A stretch of 49,236 nt of DNA from Eubacteriaceae bacterium (GCA_017405085.1 JAFRBB010000048.1:1-49236), one strand, 5' to 3'; shown: positions 32,913-41,795, counted from the stretch's first letter. The notes: generated by a model not told the origin, from the letters alone. Numbers and translations are program-made.

Positions 32913-32956
32913 TTAATCATCATAAATGGTATATTCTCCATCTTCGTGGAAAATGA
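32913..32956 (-). pseudogene. Remnant matching the 3' end of the pfpI gene
   Basis: The minus-strand sequence encodes IFHEDGEYTIYDD followed by a stop, closely matching the true end of the PfpI/DJ-1 gene at 33768-33812 (IFPEDGEYTVYDD-stop). About 36 of 44 bases agree. Homology ends abruptly upstream. The two copies flank the vapBC genes. Confidence 0.7.
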
Positions 32957-33022
32957 CCTTAAACTATATGGGAAATCACTGATCGATCGTCAAATCAATC
33001 AATCCCCATTTCCATCATTTCT

Positions 33023-33424
33023 TCAAATAGCCCAATTCTCCAGCTTGAGATTCTCAATTCTCGCAAATTCTCTCGTATTGTTTGTCACAACGGTATAATT
33101 CAAGGATAAAGCATGTCCCGCGATCATCATATCCAACGGTCCTATCGGCATGCCTTTTTTCTCAAGGGTTGCTCTAATTTTTCCATAGCAATTTGCGGCA
33201 TTGACATCAAAATCAAGGATCTCGATTCGAGAGAGCATAAGCGACAGAGCCAATCTGTTCTTTTCAACTGATGCGCTTTTTTCGACGCCGTGAACGAGCT
33301 CCGCGTAAGTCACTGAAGAAATACATAATTCAGACGGCTTATGTTTTTGTAATTCACGAAATACTTTTTCCGGCTTATGCTTTATCGCATAAATACAAAT
33401 ATTTGTATCGAGCATATATCTCAT
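33023..33424 (-). CDS. vapC: VapC-type PIN-domain ribonuclease toxin
   Basis: A protein of 133 residues. PIN-domain acidic residues are visible: Asp in MLDTNICIYAI, Glu in YAELVHG, Asp in GPLDMMIAGHA and a final Asn/Thr-Asn in VVTNNTREFARI. VapC toxins cut RNA, commonly initiator tRNA or rRNA. All key residues and the full length are present, so unlike the toxin-antitoxin genes at 12.3-13.1 kb this one looks functional. The ATG overlaps the antitoxin stop as ATGA, so it is translated from the same mRNA. Confidence 0.9.
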   Translation of the reverse strand: MRYMLDTNICIYAIKHKPEKVFRELQKHKPSELCISSVTYAELVHGVEKSASVEKNRLALSLMLSRIEILDFDVNAANCYGKIRATLEKKGMPIGPLDMMIAGHALSLNYTVVTNNTREFARIENLKLENWAI

Positions 33425-33654
33425 AATGTTTCACGATTTTGACTCAAATCTTCTGCTCTGCCATCTCTCATAAAATCATCCGTAAACATATCGATGGCTT
33501 CCATGAACGTATCCCAATTATCGTTTTTGGGAAGAAGCATGACAATATCTCCTATTTTGTTGACCATAACTTCATCCGATGAAAATCGACAAGCTTTTGG
33601 TAATCTGACCGCCTGACTTCTACCATTTTCAAACACTTTCGCTGTCATCATCAT
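33421..33654 (-). CDS. vapB: VapB-type antitoxin (AbrB-like swapped-hairpin)
   Basis: A protein of 77 residues. AKVFENGRSQAVRLPKACRF is the classical opening of VapB antitoxins with an AbrB-like DNA-binding fold; the C-terminal acidic tail (about 45-77) would block the VapC active site. Three ATG codons in a row (33654, 33651, 33648) are possible starts; AAAGGA lies 9-10 bp before the first, so that is chosen. It sits in an AT-rich patch with its own promoter and overlaps vapC. Confidence 0.88.
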   Translation of the reverse strand: MMMTAKVFENGRSQAVRLPKACRFSSDEVMVNKIGDIVMLLPKNDNWDTFMEAIDMFTDDFMRDGRAEDLSQNRETL

Positions 33655-33675
33655 AATCACCATCCTTTCGAAAAT

Positions 33676-33704
33676 AGTATATATCGTAATATATATCTTG
33701 TCAA
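33676..33704 (-). promoter_or_regulatory. vapBC promoter with operator in the spacer
   Basis: On the minus strand TTGACA (33699-33704) and TATACT (33676-33681) are 17 bp apart, a near-ideal promoter. The spacer contains the palindrome GATATATATTACGATATATAC, a likely VapBC binding site for autorepression. Confidence 0.7.
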
Positions 33705-33725
33705 TCATTTGCCGATATGACAACT

Positions 33726-33757
33726 AAAAAAACACCTATCCATTTAAGATAGGTGCC
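33726..33757 (-). terminator. Terminator of pfpI
   Basis: GGCACCTATC and GATAGGTG pair around TTAAATG on the minus strand and are followed by seven T. It isolates pfpI from vapBC. Confidence 0.9.
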
Positions 33758-33767
33758 TGTATTTCTA

Positions 33768-34322
33768 CTAATCATCATAAACGGTATATTCGCCGTCTTC
33801 AGGGAAAATTCCGTTAAGGGCGTCCAAATACGCCTTCATATATTGGGGCAGATCCGGCGGACGGCGGGCGGAGACAATGTTGCCGCTGACGATGGCCGCG
33901 TGATCCATCCACACGGCGCCGGCGTTGGTCATATCATCGCGGATGCCCGGGGTGCTGGTGACGTGGCGGCCGCCGAGAATGCCGGCGGAAATGAGCACCC
34001 ATCCCGCGTGGCAAATTTCTCCGATGGGTTTGCCCGCGTCGTTAAAATCCCGCACCATTCCCGTCACCTCGGGAAAGCGTCTGAGCTTATCCGGCGCCCA
34101 TCCACCGGGCACCAAAATACCGGCATAATCATCGGGATTGACGTCGGCGAAAACCATATCCGACTCGCAGGGAACGCCGTATTTGCCATGATAGACATGA
34201 TGAGCTTTTTCACCGACCACGTCCACATGATAGCCGGCTTCCCGCAGACGCTGAACGGGATACCAAAGTTCCAAATCTTCAAAATCTTCCGAAATGAGGG
34301 CCACGATTTTTTCTTTTGCCAT
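33768..34322 (-). CDS. PfpI/DJ-1 family protein
   Basis: A protein of 184 residues. The opening KIVALISEDFEDLELWYPV and the nucleophile elbow GEICHAGWVLISAG (Cys near 104, His after it) are typical of the PfpI subgroup of the DJ-1 superfamily. Members are reported as peptidases or deglycases protecting against carbonyl stress; the exact activity here is uncertain. AAGGAG precedes the ATG. It is monocistronic with a strong terminator. A 44-bp copy of its 3' end lies on the far side of vapBC. Confidence 0.87.
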   Translation of the reverse strand: MAKEKIVALISEDFEDLELWYPVQRLREAGYHVDVVGEKAHHVYHGKYGVPCESDMVFADVNPDDYAGILVPGGWAPDKLRRFPEVTGMVRDFNDAGKPIGEICHAGWVLISAGILGGRHVTSTPGIRDDMTNAGAVWMDHAAIVSGNIVSARRPPDLPQYMKAYLDALNGIFPEDGEYTVYDD

Positions 34323-34426
34323 AATCGTTCTCCTTATTCAATGTGATTGCGTGACAATTTTTTAAACATAACGCGACTGAGGTCAATCGAGCCGTTTGCC
34401 GCGGCGGGTTTGCTTGATAAACACTT

Positions 34427-35332
34427 TTACAAAATACCGCGCACATCGTCGATGTGATCCAGATTCTCCCTCTCGCAATAGGCTTCCAGGCCGTCGATGA
34501 TCTTCAACGCCGCCATGGGATCCACCAGTCCTGCCGTCCCCACCTGCACGCAGGCCGCGCCGATCATGATAAATTCCAGAGCGTCCTCCCAAGTCATGAT
34601 GCCGCCCAAAGCCATCACGGGAATGTCCACGGCGTGAATGACCTGATGGGTCATGCGCAGGGCAATGGGTTTCACCGCGGGGCCGGAGAGACCGGCATAG
34701 GTCCGGTCGAAGACAATGCGTTTTCGCTTCACGTCCACAGCCATGGCCGACACGGTGTTGATCAGGCTGAGCGCCGCCGCGCCGCCGGCTTCGCAAGCCT
34801 GGGCCACCGCCGCCACGTCTCCGGCGTTGGGGGTGAGCTTGACCATCACGGGATGCTCGGAAATTGCCGTGACTTTTTGGGTGATATCATGCGCCAAATC
34901 GGGATCGACGCCCAGGGCCATTCCCCCCGCCGCCACATTGGGACATGAGATATTGAGTTCGATCAGGGCAACGGGATAGGGATTTAACTTCTCCACCGCC
35001 TTTAGATAGTCGGCTTCGCTGTGACCGCCGACGTTGACAACGGTCACCGTGTCGAGGGCCGAGAGATGGGGCCATTCATCGCGAAGGAAAGCGTCGATGC
35101 CGGGATTTTCGAGGCCGATGGAATTCATCAGGCCCGCCGGCGTCTCCCAAAGCCGGATGCCGCCGTTGCCCGTGTGGGGATTTAACGTCAATCCTTTGGT
35201 ACACAGGCCGCCGAGTTTTTCAAGGGGATAAAACCGTTCGTATTCTCTGCCGAAGCCGAAAGTTCCCGATGCCGTGACGACGGGATTTTTAAAATCGATG
35301 CCGGCAAAGGTTGTGTGAAGTCTTGTGCTCAT
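34427..35332 (-). CDS. pyrD: Dihydroorotate dehydrogenase, class 1B catalytic subunit
   Basis: A protein of 301 residues that oxidises dihydroorotate to orotate in pyrimidine synthesis. FMN and substrate motifs are visible: NPVVTASGTFGFGREY, the NISCPN loop with the active-site Cys, and ALGGIMTWEDALEF near the end. The class 1B form works with PyrK and uses NAD. The start at 35332 shares an ATGA with the pyrK stop. Last gene of the pyr operon. Confidence 0.94.
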   Translation of the reverse strand: MSTRLHTTFAGIDFKNPVVTASGTFGFGREYERFYPLEKLGGLCTKGLTLNPHTGNGGIRLWETPAGLMNSIGLENPGIDAFLRDEWPHLSALDTVTVVNVGGHSEADYLKAVEKLNPYPVALIELNISCPNVAAGGMALGVDPDLAHDITQKVTAISEHPVMVKLTPNAGDVAAVAQACEAGGAAALSLINTVSAMAVDVKRKRIVFDRTYAGLSGPAVKPIALRMTHQVIHAVDIPVMALGGIMTWEDALEFIMIGAACVQVGTAGLVDPMAALKIIDGLEAYCERENLDHIDDVRGIL

Positions 35333-36027
35333 AAGCCCAGCTCCTCTCTCCGAAATACCGGACCATCTTTGCAAACCTTGCGGTTGCCCTCCGGCGTCTC
35401 GATGTTGCAGCCGAGGCACACGCCAAGTCCGCAGGCCATGCGCGCTTCCAATGAAAGATACAAGGGATTTTCCTTGGGGACGACTTGACTGAGCGCCCGA
35501 AGCATGACGTCGGGGCCGCAGGCAAGCACCGTGTCGCGGGCTTTCACCTCAACCTTATCGGTGATGAAGCCGCCGATGTCGACAATCACGTCGTCGGCGA
35601 GTTCGGAGAACCGCTCATCACCGTAGCTTTCATCGGAAAAGCCGAGATAAACGCGGACATGACTATCGGGATATTTGGCCTTGTGGCCGCGCAGCAGATA
35701 ATAAAGCGGGGCCGTGCCGATGCCGCCGCCGACCAGCACAATATCCCCCGGGACATCGGGAAAGCCGTTTCCCAAAGGTCCGACGAGGCTCACGTCATCC
35801 CCGGCTTCAAGCTCCGATAAAATCCGGGTGCCTTTACCGACGACCTGATAGAGAAAAGAAACGGCACCATCATGATAATCGTGGACGGAAATGGGACGGG
35901 GCAACAAGGGATCGACGTCCCAAGCGCGAAGCATAAAAAATTGCCCGGGAAATATTTTGCCGTCGTAAGAGACGTCCATCAGAAAAATATTTTTGGCGAT
36001 TTGTTTATTTTGTTTGATCAAAGCCAC
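35329..36027 (-). CDS. pyrK: Dihydroorotate dehydrogenase electron transfer subunit
   Basis: A protein of 232 residues that carries FAD and a [2Fe-2S] cluster and passes electrons from PyrD to NAD. RPISVHDY (FAD site), GGGIGTAPLYYLL (nucleotide site) and the Cys cluster CGLGVCLGCNIE with a final KVCKDGPVF are present. The start is GTG at 36027, with GGAGG 10 bp before it; the TTG at 36021 is too far from the site. Overlaps pyrF by 10 bp and pyrD by ATGA. Confidence 0.92.
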   Translation of the reverse strand: MALIKQNKQIAKNIFLMDVSYDGKIFPGQFFMLRAWDVDPLLPRPISVHDYHDGAVSFLYQVVGKGTRILSELEAGDDVSLVGPLGNGFPDVPGDIVLVGGGIGTAPLYYLLRGHKAKYPDSHVRVYLGFSDESYGDERFSELADDVIVDIGGFITDKVEVKARDTVLACGPDVMLRALSQVVPKENPLYLSLEARMACGLGVCLGCNIETPEGNRKVCKDGPVFRREELGL

Positions 36028-36872
36028 TGGGTCAGATCCTCCTTCATGTCCACTGCTGCCTTGCGGATATAGTCGATATAGTCCTCGCCTTCGGTCTTGC
36101 CCTTGTGGGCGCAAATGATCCCTCGGGAGGAATTGACCACCGCGCAGCGCGAACGCTTCAAAATGTCGGCGATATCACGTCCCGTGCCGCCTTGAGCGCC
36201 GTATCCCGGCACCAAGTAAAACATATGAGGATGCGCCTGCTGCAGTGCTTCAAAGGCTTCGGGATAGGTTAGGCCCACAACGGCACCGATGGCCGAAAAG
36301 CCCGATTCGCCAATGTAGGGCTTGCCCCATTCGTCGATGAGATCCGCCATTTTTTCGTAAACCATGCGGCCGTCGGCCATGTTGTCTTCCTGGAGATCAA
36401 CCGCCGACGGATTGGAGGTGTGCAGCAGCACAAACAAGCCTTTTTCGTTGTTTTCGATGTAGGGGAAATAAGGCGAGACGGCATCAAGGCCCATATAGGC
36501 GTTGACCGTTAAAATATCCACCTCAAAATCGCCTTCAAAATGACCTTTGGCATACTGCGCCGCCGTGGAGGAAATGTCGCCGCGTTTACAGTCTCCGATG
36601 ACAATTTTCCCTTGGGTTCTGGCATAGGCCACCGTGTCGGCATAGGCTTTTAAGCCATCGAGCCCCAAAGCCTCGTAACAGGCAATCTGCACCTTGTAGC
36701 AGCCGGCGAGATCCGCCGTCGCGTCGACAATCGCCCGGTTAAACGCCGTGATTTTTTCTCCTGGGGACAAATCCTTTTCCGCCAGACAAGCCGGCAAAAA
36801 ATCAATCTTGGTATCGAGCCCCACACAAACGGGACTGGCTTTGGCCGATTCATACAAACGATCAGCGATCAT
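36018..36872 (-). CDS. pyrF: Orotidine 5'-phosphate decarboxylase (type 2)
   Basis: A protein of 284 residues that converts OMP to UMP, the last step of the pathway. VGLDTKIDFLP and IVIGDCKRGDISSTA, with its Lys and Asp residues, are the catalytic motifs, and the length fits the longer type 2 subfamily. LVPGYGAQGGTGRD binds the phosphate. It overlaps pyrC by 11 bp and pyrK by 10 bp. Confidence 0.95.
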   Translation of the reverse strand: MIADRLYESAKASPVCVGLDTKIDFLPACLAEKDLSPGEKITAFNRAIVDATADLAGCYKVQIACYEALGLDGLKAYADTVAYARTQGKIVIGDCKRGDISSTAAQYAKGHFEGDFEVDILTVNAYMGLDAVSPYFPYIENNEKGLFVLLHTSNPSAVDLQEDNMADGRMVYEKMADLIDEWGKPYIGESGFSAIGAVVGLTYPEAFEALQQAHPHMFYLVPGYGAQGGTGRDIADILKRSRCAVVNSSRGIICAHKGKTEGEDYIDYIRKAAVDMKEDLTQWL

Positions 36873-38022
36873 AGATGATGTTTCCTCCCTTCATGGTCCA
36901 GATGATGTCTCCGGTGAGCAAATCACCGTCAAAAGGTGTGTTGCGGCTTTTGGACACAAATTGTTTGACGTCAACGCGCCATTTTCGCGCGGTATCAACC
37001 AGAATCAAATCCGCGGGACAGCCTTCTTTGATGAGCCCGGTTTTAAGCCCCAGACGCTTCGCGGGATTTTCGCTCATCATCGCGCTGAGCCGCGTGAGGG
37101 GAATGCCCGCCCGGTCAAAGACCGTGTGGTACATGGCAAAGGCCGTCTCGAAATTGACTAGTCCCGGCGCGCCGGCCTGTTTGTCTGCCGCCGAGTGGGG
37201 CGCGTGGTCGGTCCCGCAAATGTCGATGCTGCCGTCCTTCGCCCCTTCGATGAGGGCGTTTTTATCCCTTAAGCTTCGGAAAGGCGGATGCACCCTAAAG
37301 TCCAGCCCGGAGCCGTACAGGTGATGGGGCGTGACCTCACAGGTGAGATCGAGTCCCGCGTCCTTGGCGGCTCTGACCAGATTCAGCGTGGCCTCGGTGC
37401 TGATATGACACAGGTGCAGCCTGGCGCCGGGGATATCCCGCATCATCTCGATATCCCGGCGAATCGTCTCCACCTCGGGCTCGTTGTGCGTCGCGATTAA
37501 AATGCCGGTCTCGGCGGAAATTTCCAGCGCCCGTCGCATGGTGTCCGCGTTGTCGATGTTGTGCCCGTCATTGGAAAAATAGGGCACGCTGTCACGCAGC
37601 GCGTCAAAATCGACAAAATCAGCGTCGGAAAAATCTTTGGTCACCGCCGCCACCTGCAAAAGCTCGGCTTTGCCGATGGTCTTGGCCTTGTCGAGATTGG
37701 TTTTGACCATCTCAATCTTGTCCATCACGGGTTTGGTGTTGGCCATGGCGCAAACGGTGGTAAATCCGCCGCGGGCCGCGGCTGTGAGTCCCGATGTCAA
37801 ATCCTCCTTGTGGGTGAGCCCGGGATCTCTTAAGTGACAATGCATGTCGATGAGCCCCGGCATCAGCTTTTTGCCGCCGCCGTCAATCACCCGTTCAAAA
37901 TGGGTCTGAACCCGCCCGGTCGGTTTGTAGACCTTGCGGATTTTGCCGTTTTCAATCATCACCTGGCCGTCGCGCGCGCCGTCGGCGTCGACGATGGTGA
38001 TGTTTTTGATCAGTGTTCTCAA
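36862..38022 (-). CDS. pyrC: Dihydroorotase
   Basis: A protein of 386 residues that closes carbamoyl aspartate to dihydroorotate. The metal motif is GLIDMHCHLRDPG; further ligands lie in ATHNEPE, LCHIS and GTDHAPHS. The start is TTG at 38022 with GGAG 7 bp upstream, giving MRTLIKNITIVDADG, a normal N-terminus. Such a weak start codon may keep this enzyme's level low. Overlaps pyrF. Confidence 0.93.
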   Translation of the reverse strand: MRTLIKNITIVDADGARDGQVMIENGKIRKVYKPTGRVQTHFERVIDGGGKKLMPGLIDMHCHLRDPGLTHKEDLTSGLTAAARGGFTTVCAMANTKPVMDKIEMVKTNLDKAKTIGKAELLQVAAVTKDFSDADFVDFDALRDSVPYFSNDGHNIDNADTMRRALEISAETGILIATHNEPEVETIRRDIEMMRDIPGARLHLCHISTEATLNLVRAAKDAGLDLTCEVTPHHLYGSGLDFRVHPPFRSLRDKNALIEGAKDGSIDICGTDHAPHSAADKQAGAPGLVNFETAFAMYHTVFDRAGIPLTRLSAMMSENPAKRLGLKTGLIKEGCPADLILVDTARKWRVDVKQFVSKSRNTPFDGDLLTGDIIWTMKGGNIIYDR

Positions 38023-38087
38023 TTCCTCTCTCCTCGTGTCGTGATTGGCCGGTTTGATTATGTTTTACACAGATAGCGGCCCGGGGC

Positions 38088-38522
38088 TTATCTGCTTTCG
38101 TTGAAGGTGGTGTAGGCGTCGCAATACTCGCAACGGTAAATCCGCTTTTCTTCGTTGACCAGATAGAAATGAATGTCGTCAACCTGTTCCGTTTGGGTGA
38201 TGCAGCGGGGATTGACGCAGCGCATGATGCCCACAACTTCCCGGGGAAGGGTGAGTTTCTGTTTTTTCGTGACCGCGCCGTCACGCACATAGTTGATGCT
38301 GACCCCCGGATCGATCAGTCCCAAAACATCCATGTCGATGGGAACATCCGTTTCGATTTTGAGCATGTCCTTTTTGCCCATTTTGTCACTGGGCACATTG
38401 GTCAAGAGCACGACGGGATCCGAAATCTGATCCAGATGCAGCTCTTTATAAATGCGAAAGCCGTGGCCTGCCTCGATATGGTCGATGACAATGCCTTTTT
38501 TGATTTGCGAGACGTTAATCAT
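38088..38522 (-). CDS. pyrI: Aspartate carbamoyltransferase regulatory subunit
   Basis: A protein of 144 residues. The N-terminal effector domain (KKGIVIDHIEAGHGFRIY, then VLLTNVPSDKMGKKD) binds nucleotides. The C-terminal zinc domain has CVNPRC and CEYC. It gives allosteric control to PyrB. Many Gram-positive bacteria lack PyrI, so this organism can regulate the step by feedback. The start at 38522 follows GGAGG; 82 bp separate it from pyrB. Confidence 0.94.
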   Translation of the reverse strand: MINVSQIKKGIVIDHIEAGHGFRIYKELHLDQISDPVVLLTNVPSDKMGKKDMLKIETDVPIDMDVLGLIDPGVSINYVRDGAVTKKQKLTLPREVVGIMRCVNPRCITQTEQVDDIHFYLVNEEKRIYRCEYCDAYTTFNESR

Positions 38523-38604
38523 GTGGTTGCCTCCGATTAAATTGATAAAATCCGCTTGTTTGATTGATAGTCCGATGATTTTTGATGAGTCGCAATCCTG
38601 TAGT

Positions 38605-39522
38605 CTACGCCATGCCCAACAGCTTGGCAATCAGCGCCATGCGCACATACATGCCGTAGCGCGCCTGTTTAAAATACAGCGCCCGGGGATCGTCATCCAC
38701 CTCAACGGCGATTTCATTGACCCGGGGAAGCGGATGCAGCACGATCATATCATCGCGGGCGTGGGCCATTTTTTTCTTGTCGAGGACATAGACATCCTTC
38801 AAGCGAAGATATTCCTCCTCATTGACAAAACGTTCCCGCTGCACACGGCTCATATACAGCAAATCCACGTCTCCGATGACCGCGTCCAGACTGTCCGTTT
38901 CGATATAGGAGCCCTCGGGCAGCATCGACAGAAAATAAGCGGGCATTTTCAACTCTTTCGGCGAAATAAAAACAAACTTGTTGTCCGGATAACGGTTCAA
39001 CGTTTTGACCAGAGAATGAATGGTTCTGCCGAAAAGCAAGTCGCCGCAAACGCCGATGGTGTGACCGCTGAGACTGCCGAGCTCATGTCGGATGGTTAAC
39101 AAATCCGTCAGAGTCTGAGTGGGATGCTCGTGGCCGCCGTCGCCGGCATTGATGATGGGCGTGCCCGGAACCGCCCGTCCCGCCAGCCTGGCCGTGCCTT
39201 CCTTGGGATGGCGAATCACAATGATGTCCGTATAACCCGAGATGACCCGCATGGTGTCCGATAAACTCTCTCCTTTTGAAACCGACGAATTGTCCGGATT
39301 ATCAAAGCCGATAACCCGGCCGCCGAGGCGCATCATCGCCGACTCAAAACTGAAACGGGTCCGCGTCGACGGCTCATAAAAAAGGCTGGCCAATAACTTT
39401 CCCTTGCAAAGATCAATATAGTCCGATTGATTTGCAATGATCCGATCAGCCAGCTCAAATATTTCTTCTAATTCTTCAATTGTAAAATCGCCGGGTTCGA
39501 TTAAGTGTCTTCCTTTTAGCAT
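38605..39522 (-). CDS. pyrB: Aspartate carbamoyltransferase catalytic subunit
   Basis: A protein of 305 residues that joins carbamoyl phosphate to aspartate, the committed step of pyrimidine synthesis. [15 protein letters not shown] is the carbamoyl phosphate motif; [12 protein letters not shown] and [12 protein letters not shown] are the aspartate-side motifs. The start at 39522 follows GGAGG; the open frame can be extended only through unsupported sequence. First gene of pyrB-I-C-F-K-D. Confidence 0.96.
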   Translation of the reverse strand: MLKGRHLIEPGDFTIEELEEIFELADRIIANQSDYIDLCKGKLLASLFYEPSTRTRFSFESAMMRLGGRVIGFDNPDNSSVSKGESLSDTMRVISGYTDIIVIRHPKEGTARLAGRAVPGTPIINAGDGGHEHPTQTLTDLLTIRHELGSLSGHTIGVCGDLLFGRTIHSLVKTLNRYPDNKFVFISPKELKMPAYFLSMLPEGSYIETDSLDAVIGDVDLLYMSRVQRERFVNEEEYLRLKDVYVLDKKKMAHARDDMIVLHPLPRVNEIAVEVDDDPRALYFKQARYGMYVRMALIAKLLGMA

Positions 39523-39567
39523 GGAGACCTCCTTTTTGCCTATTAATCCGCCGTTTCTGTTCATTTC

Positions 39568-39596
39568 ATTTTAAATAAAAAGGCCGGAAGCGTCAA
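39568..39596 (-). promoter_or_regulatory. Promoter of the pyr operon
   Basis: On the minus strand TTGACG (39591-39596) and TAAAAT (39568-39573) are exactly 17 bp apart. The leader to pyrB would be only about 40 nt, too short for a PyrR-type attenuator. Confidence 0.7.
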
Positions 39597-40090
39597 CACT
39601 TTTTGCGTCTTTCCTGGGGTCATTCCTTCAAAAGGACAAAAGAAAAATGAGATGCCTGAAAAAATCTTTATTTTTTTATTCAACAAATTTAACAAAGGTG
39701 TTTAATATTCGACATTTTCCAAAAAAATGCATTGTTATATGGCCTGGATTTTTCGAAAAACGCCTTAAGATAAAAGCTTATTTAAAGGTTTGTCCTTTAG
39801 GATAATGGCGAGAGAGTTATCTCCCCTTTTTCTTTTCATTCCTAATTATACCAAAGGCATCCTCCCCGGATGCCTTTGGTATTTTTTGTTTTCTCTGTCT
39901 CAAATTAATTCTCACCAAAAGCTCTTTTGACAAACAAAATCCCGGGATTAAATCCTTTTCGCCCTTTTGGCACAAAAATATAAAAAAAGGTTAAATTATA
40001 GACTTTTGTTTACGGGTAAAACGTGTTAAGATAATTTTGTTTGTAAAAGAAAATGACAACAATCGCAAAGTGATAAACGGGAGGAATACG
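39597..40090. other. Divergent intergenic region with a possible small RNA
   Basis: No protein gene is visible. On the plus strand a strong terminator (ACCAAAGGCATCC / GGATGCCTTTGGT, then six T; about 39848-39887) ends nothing that is coded. Upstream are AAAGG-TTTGT-CCTTT and GGATAA-loop-TTATCTCC (39796-39831), with a purine-rich loop. A short untranslated RNA of about 130-150 nt is possible. Farther right, TTTACG (40009) and TAATTT (40032) form a plausible promoter for the gene at 40091. Confidence 0.4.
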
Positions 40091-41650
40091 ATGCCTTACG
40101 GAAAACAACGGGACTTCGCGGGTCCCACCCTAAATGATTTTGAAACCAAAGCAACCCCCGAGGAAAAACGCCTGTGGGAGGATTTCTTAAAAGACTATCC
40201 GGAACATTTTCAACGCAGCGCCATGGCTGATGTCGATCACTTCTTGTTTGTGTGTCCCTCCGCCAATCTGGCCGTCGATCTTGAAAAATTCCGCAAATTC
40301 TCCGATACCGCCGGCGGCGTCTCCGGGAAAAAAGGCGACGCCCTCCGGGAAATGGGCTTGTCTCTCAAATCCTTCACCAATCGGGAACTCAACACAGACT
40401 TTGACGCGGTTTGTGCCGCCATCGACCGCGCTGTCAAACGCGGCTTAGACAACAAAAGCCTGGTTGAAATCAAACGCGCCCCCCGCCTGCCTCTGGAAGA
40501 CGACGAAGGCGTCACCATCGGCAAGGGCTGGAAAATGACCGTCTCCGGCGAATACAAAAACGACGAACCCGTCGGTTATTCCCCCGCCCGGGAAAGCGTT
40601 CAAAGCTACGGCGGCAATTCCGGCGTCGTCAATCCTTTGGATGACAACGCCGACGAAGGATACAGCTACACACGTTTCAACAAACGCTTTGTTGACAGCG
40701 ATCTGCCCAACGGCAACTGGCAGCGCCAAAGTCAGGGAAGTGAGGCCGACGTCGAAAAAAAAAAGATGACTGACGCCCCCGCTGATGACGTCTCCGCTAA
40801 CGACAAAGACGGCGTGCCATTTTCCGGCGGCAGCATCCCCGACATTCCGGCGCCGGAGCTCGCTCCCCGCGAAAGCTACATGGCTGCCGGTGAAACCTAC
40901 GATCCCAAATCGGCGGCGGAAATCATGGCCGAAGCCGAAGCGAAAGCCGCGGTTAATGCTGCGGATGACGCTCCCGTTCCAACCGGAGAGCCGGCTGAAA
41001 CATCAGAGGCCGAAAACATCTGCGGCCAATCCACCGAAGCCAAACCCAAAATCAATCCCGCGGTGTTAGCCGCCGAAGAGCCCCTCAATCATCCCGAACG
41101 GGTGCCGAAGGGCAGCTTCGCCAACACAACGGAAGGCAAACATTTATTCATTGCCGATAGTGCCGATATCGTCGGAGATGTCCATTTGGGAGACGATGTG
41201 AGCGTCTGGTACCAGGCCGTTGTCAGAGCCGATCAAGCGCCCATTTGCATCGGCGACGGCTCCAACGTCCAGGACGGCACCATCATGCACGTCAGCGAGG
41301 GTTATCCCACCATCATCGGCAATCACGTCACCATCGGCCACAACTGCACCATTCACGGCTGCACCATCGACGATGATGTCTTAATCGGCATGGGCACCGT
41401 CGTGTTAAACGGCGCCCATATCCCGAACAATTGCATTATCGGCGCCAAATCTTTGGTCACCCAAAATAAAACCTTCCCCGAAGGCAAACTCATCATGGGA
41501 TCCCCGGCCAAGGTTGTGCGGGATCTGACTCCCGAAGAAATCGCCGGCATCCGGGAAAACGCCGACGAATACGTGCGCCTCATGGACAACAACCCGGGAA
41601 AAGGCTTTTTCGAAACCGATGACGGCGTCATTATCGTCAGAGACAAATAA
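40091..41650 (+). CDS. Fusion of a decayed DUF559-like domain with a gamma-carbonic anhydrase domain
   Basis: A protein of 519 residues. Residues about 15-125 follow the DUF559 (Vsr-like nuclease) pattern: ATPEEKRLWEDFLKDYPEHF, then DHFLFVCPSANLAVDLEKF and ALREMGLSLKSFTNRELNTD. The usual VDFYC...IELDG acidic residues are replaced (FLFVC, VDLEK), so nuclease activity is not expected. A disordered acidic/Ala-rich linker runs from about 150 to 345. Residues about 355-500 form a left-handed beta-helix with hexapeptide repeats and the three zinc-ligand His of gamma-carbonic anhydrases (TIMHV, TIGHNC, TIHGC). GGGAGG precedes the ATG. The anhydrase part looks functional. Confidence 0.85.
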   Translation: MPYGKQRDFAGPTLNDFETKATPEEKRLWEDFLKDYPEHFQRSAMADVDHFLFVCPSANLAVDLEKFRKFSDTAGGVSGKKGDALREMGLSLKSFTNRELNTDFDAVCAAIDRAVKRGLDNKSLVEIKRAPRLPLEDDEGVTIGKGWKMTVSGEYKNDEPVGYSPARESVQSYGGNSGVVNPLDDNADEGYSYTRFNKRFVDSDLPNGNWQRQSQGSEADVEKKKMTDAPADDVSANDKDGVPFSGGSIPDIPAPELAPRESYMAAGETYDPKSAAEIMAEAEAKAAVNAADDAPVPTGEPAETSEAENICGQSTEAKPKINPAVLAAEEPLNHPERVPKGSFANTTEGKHLFIADSADIVGDVHLGDDVSVWYQAVVRADQAPICIGDGSNVQDGTIMHVSEGYPTIIGNHVTIGHNCTIHGCTIDDDVLIGMGTVVLNGAHIPNNCIIGAKSLVTQNKTFPEGKLIMGSPAKVVRDLTPEEIAGIRENADEYVRLMDNNPGKGFFETDDGVIIVRDK

Positions 41651-41691
41651 CATTCAATGAACATCGGACGATGATATCAATCCTTTAACCC

Positions 41692-41725
41692 AAACAGGAG
41701 GTTTGACAAAGCCTCCTGTTTTTTA
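41692..41725 (+). terminator. Terminator of the fusion-protein gene
   Basis: AAACAGGAGG and CCTCCTGTTTTTT pair around TTTGACAAAG, 42 bp after the stop. Confidence 0.88.
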
Positions 41726-41795
41726 TGAAACAACCATTCGAACCGCGGTCCGCAGCATCGTCCCGGACCAAATAGAATCATACGCCGGAGAGCCC

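Noticed and set aside
39523-39600. PyrR-dependent attenuator before pyrB
   Set aside because: The promoter leaves only about 40 nt of leader and no PyrR-binding loop or terminator is visible there.
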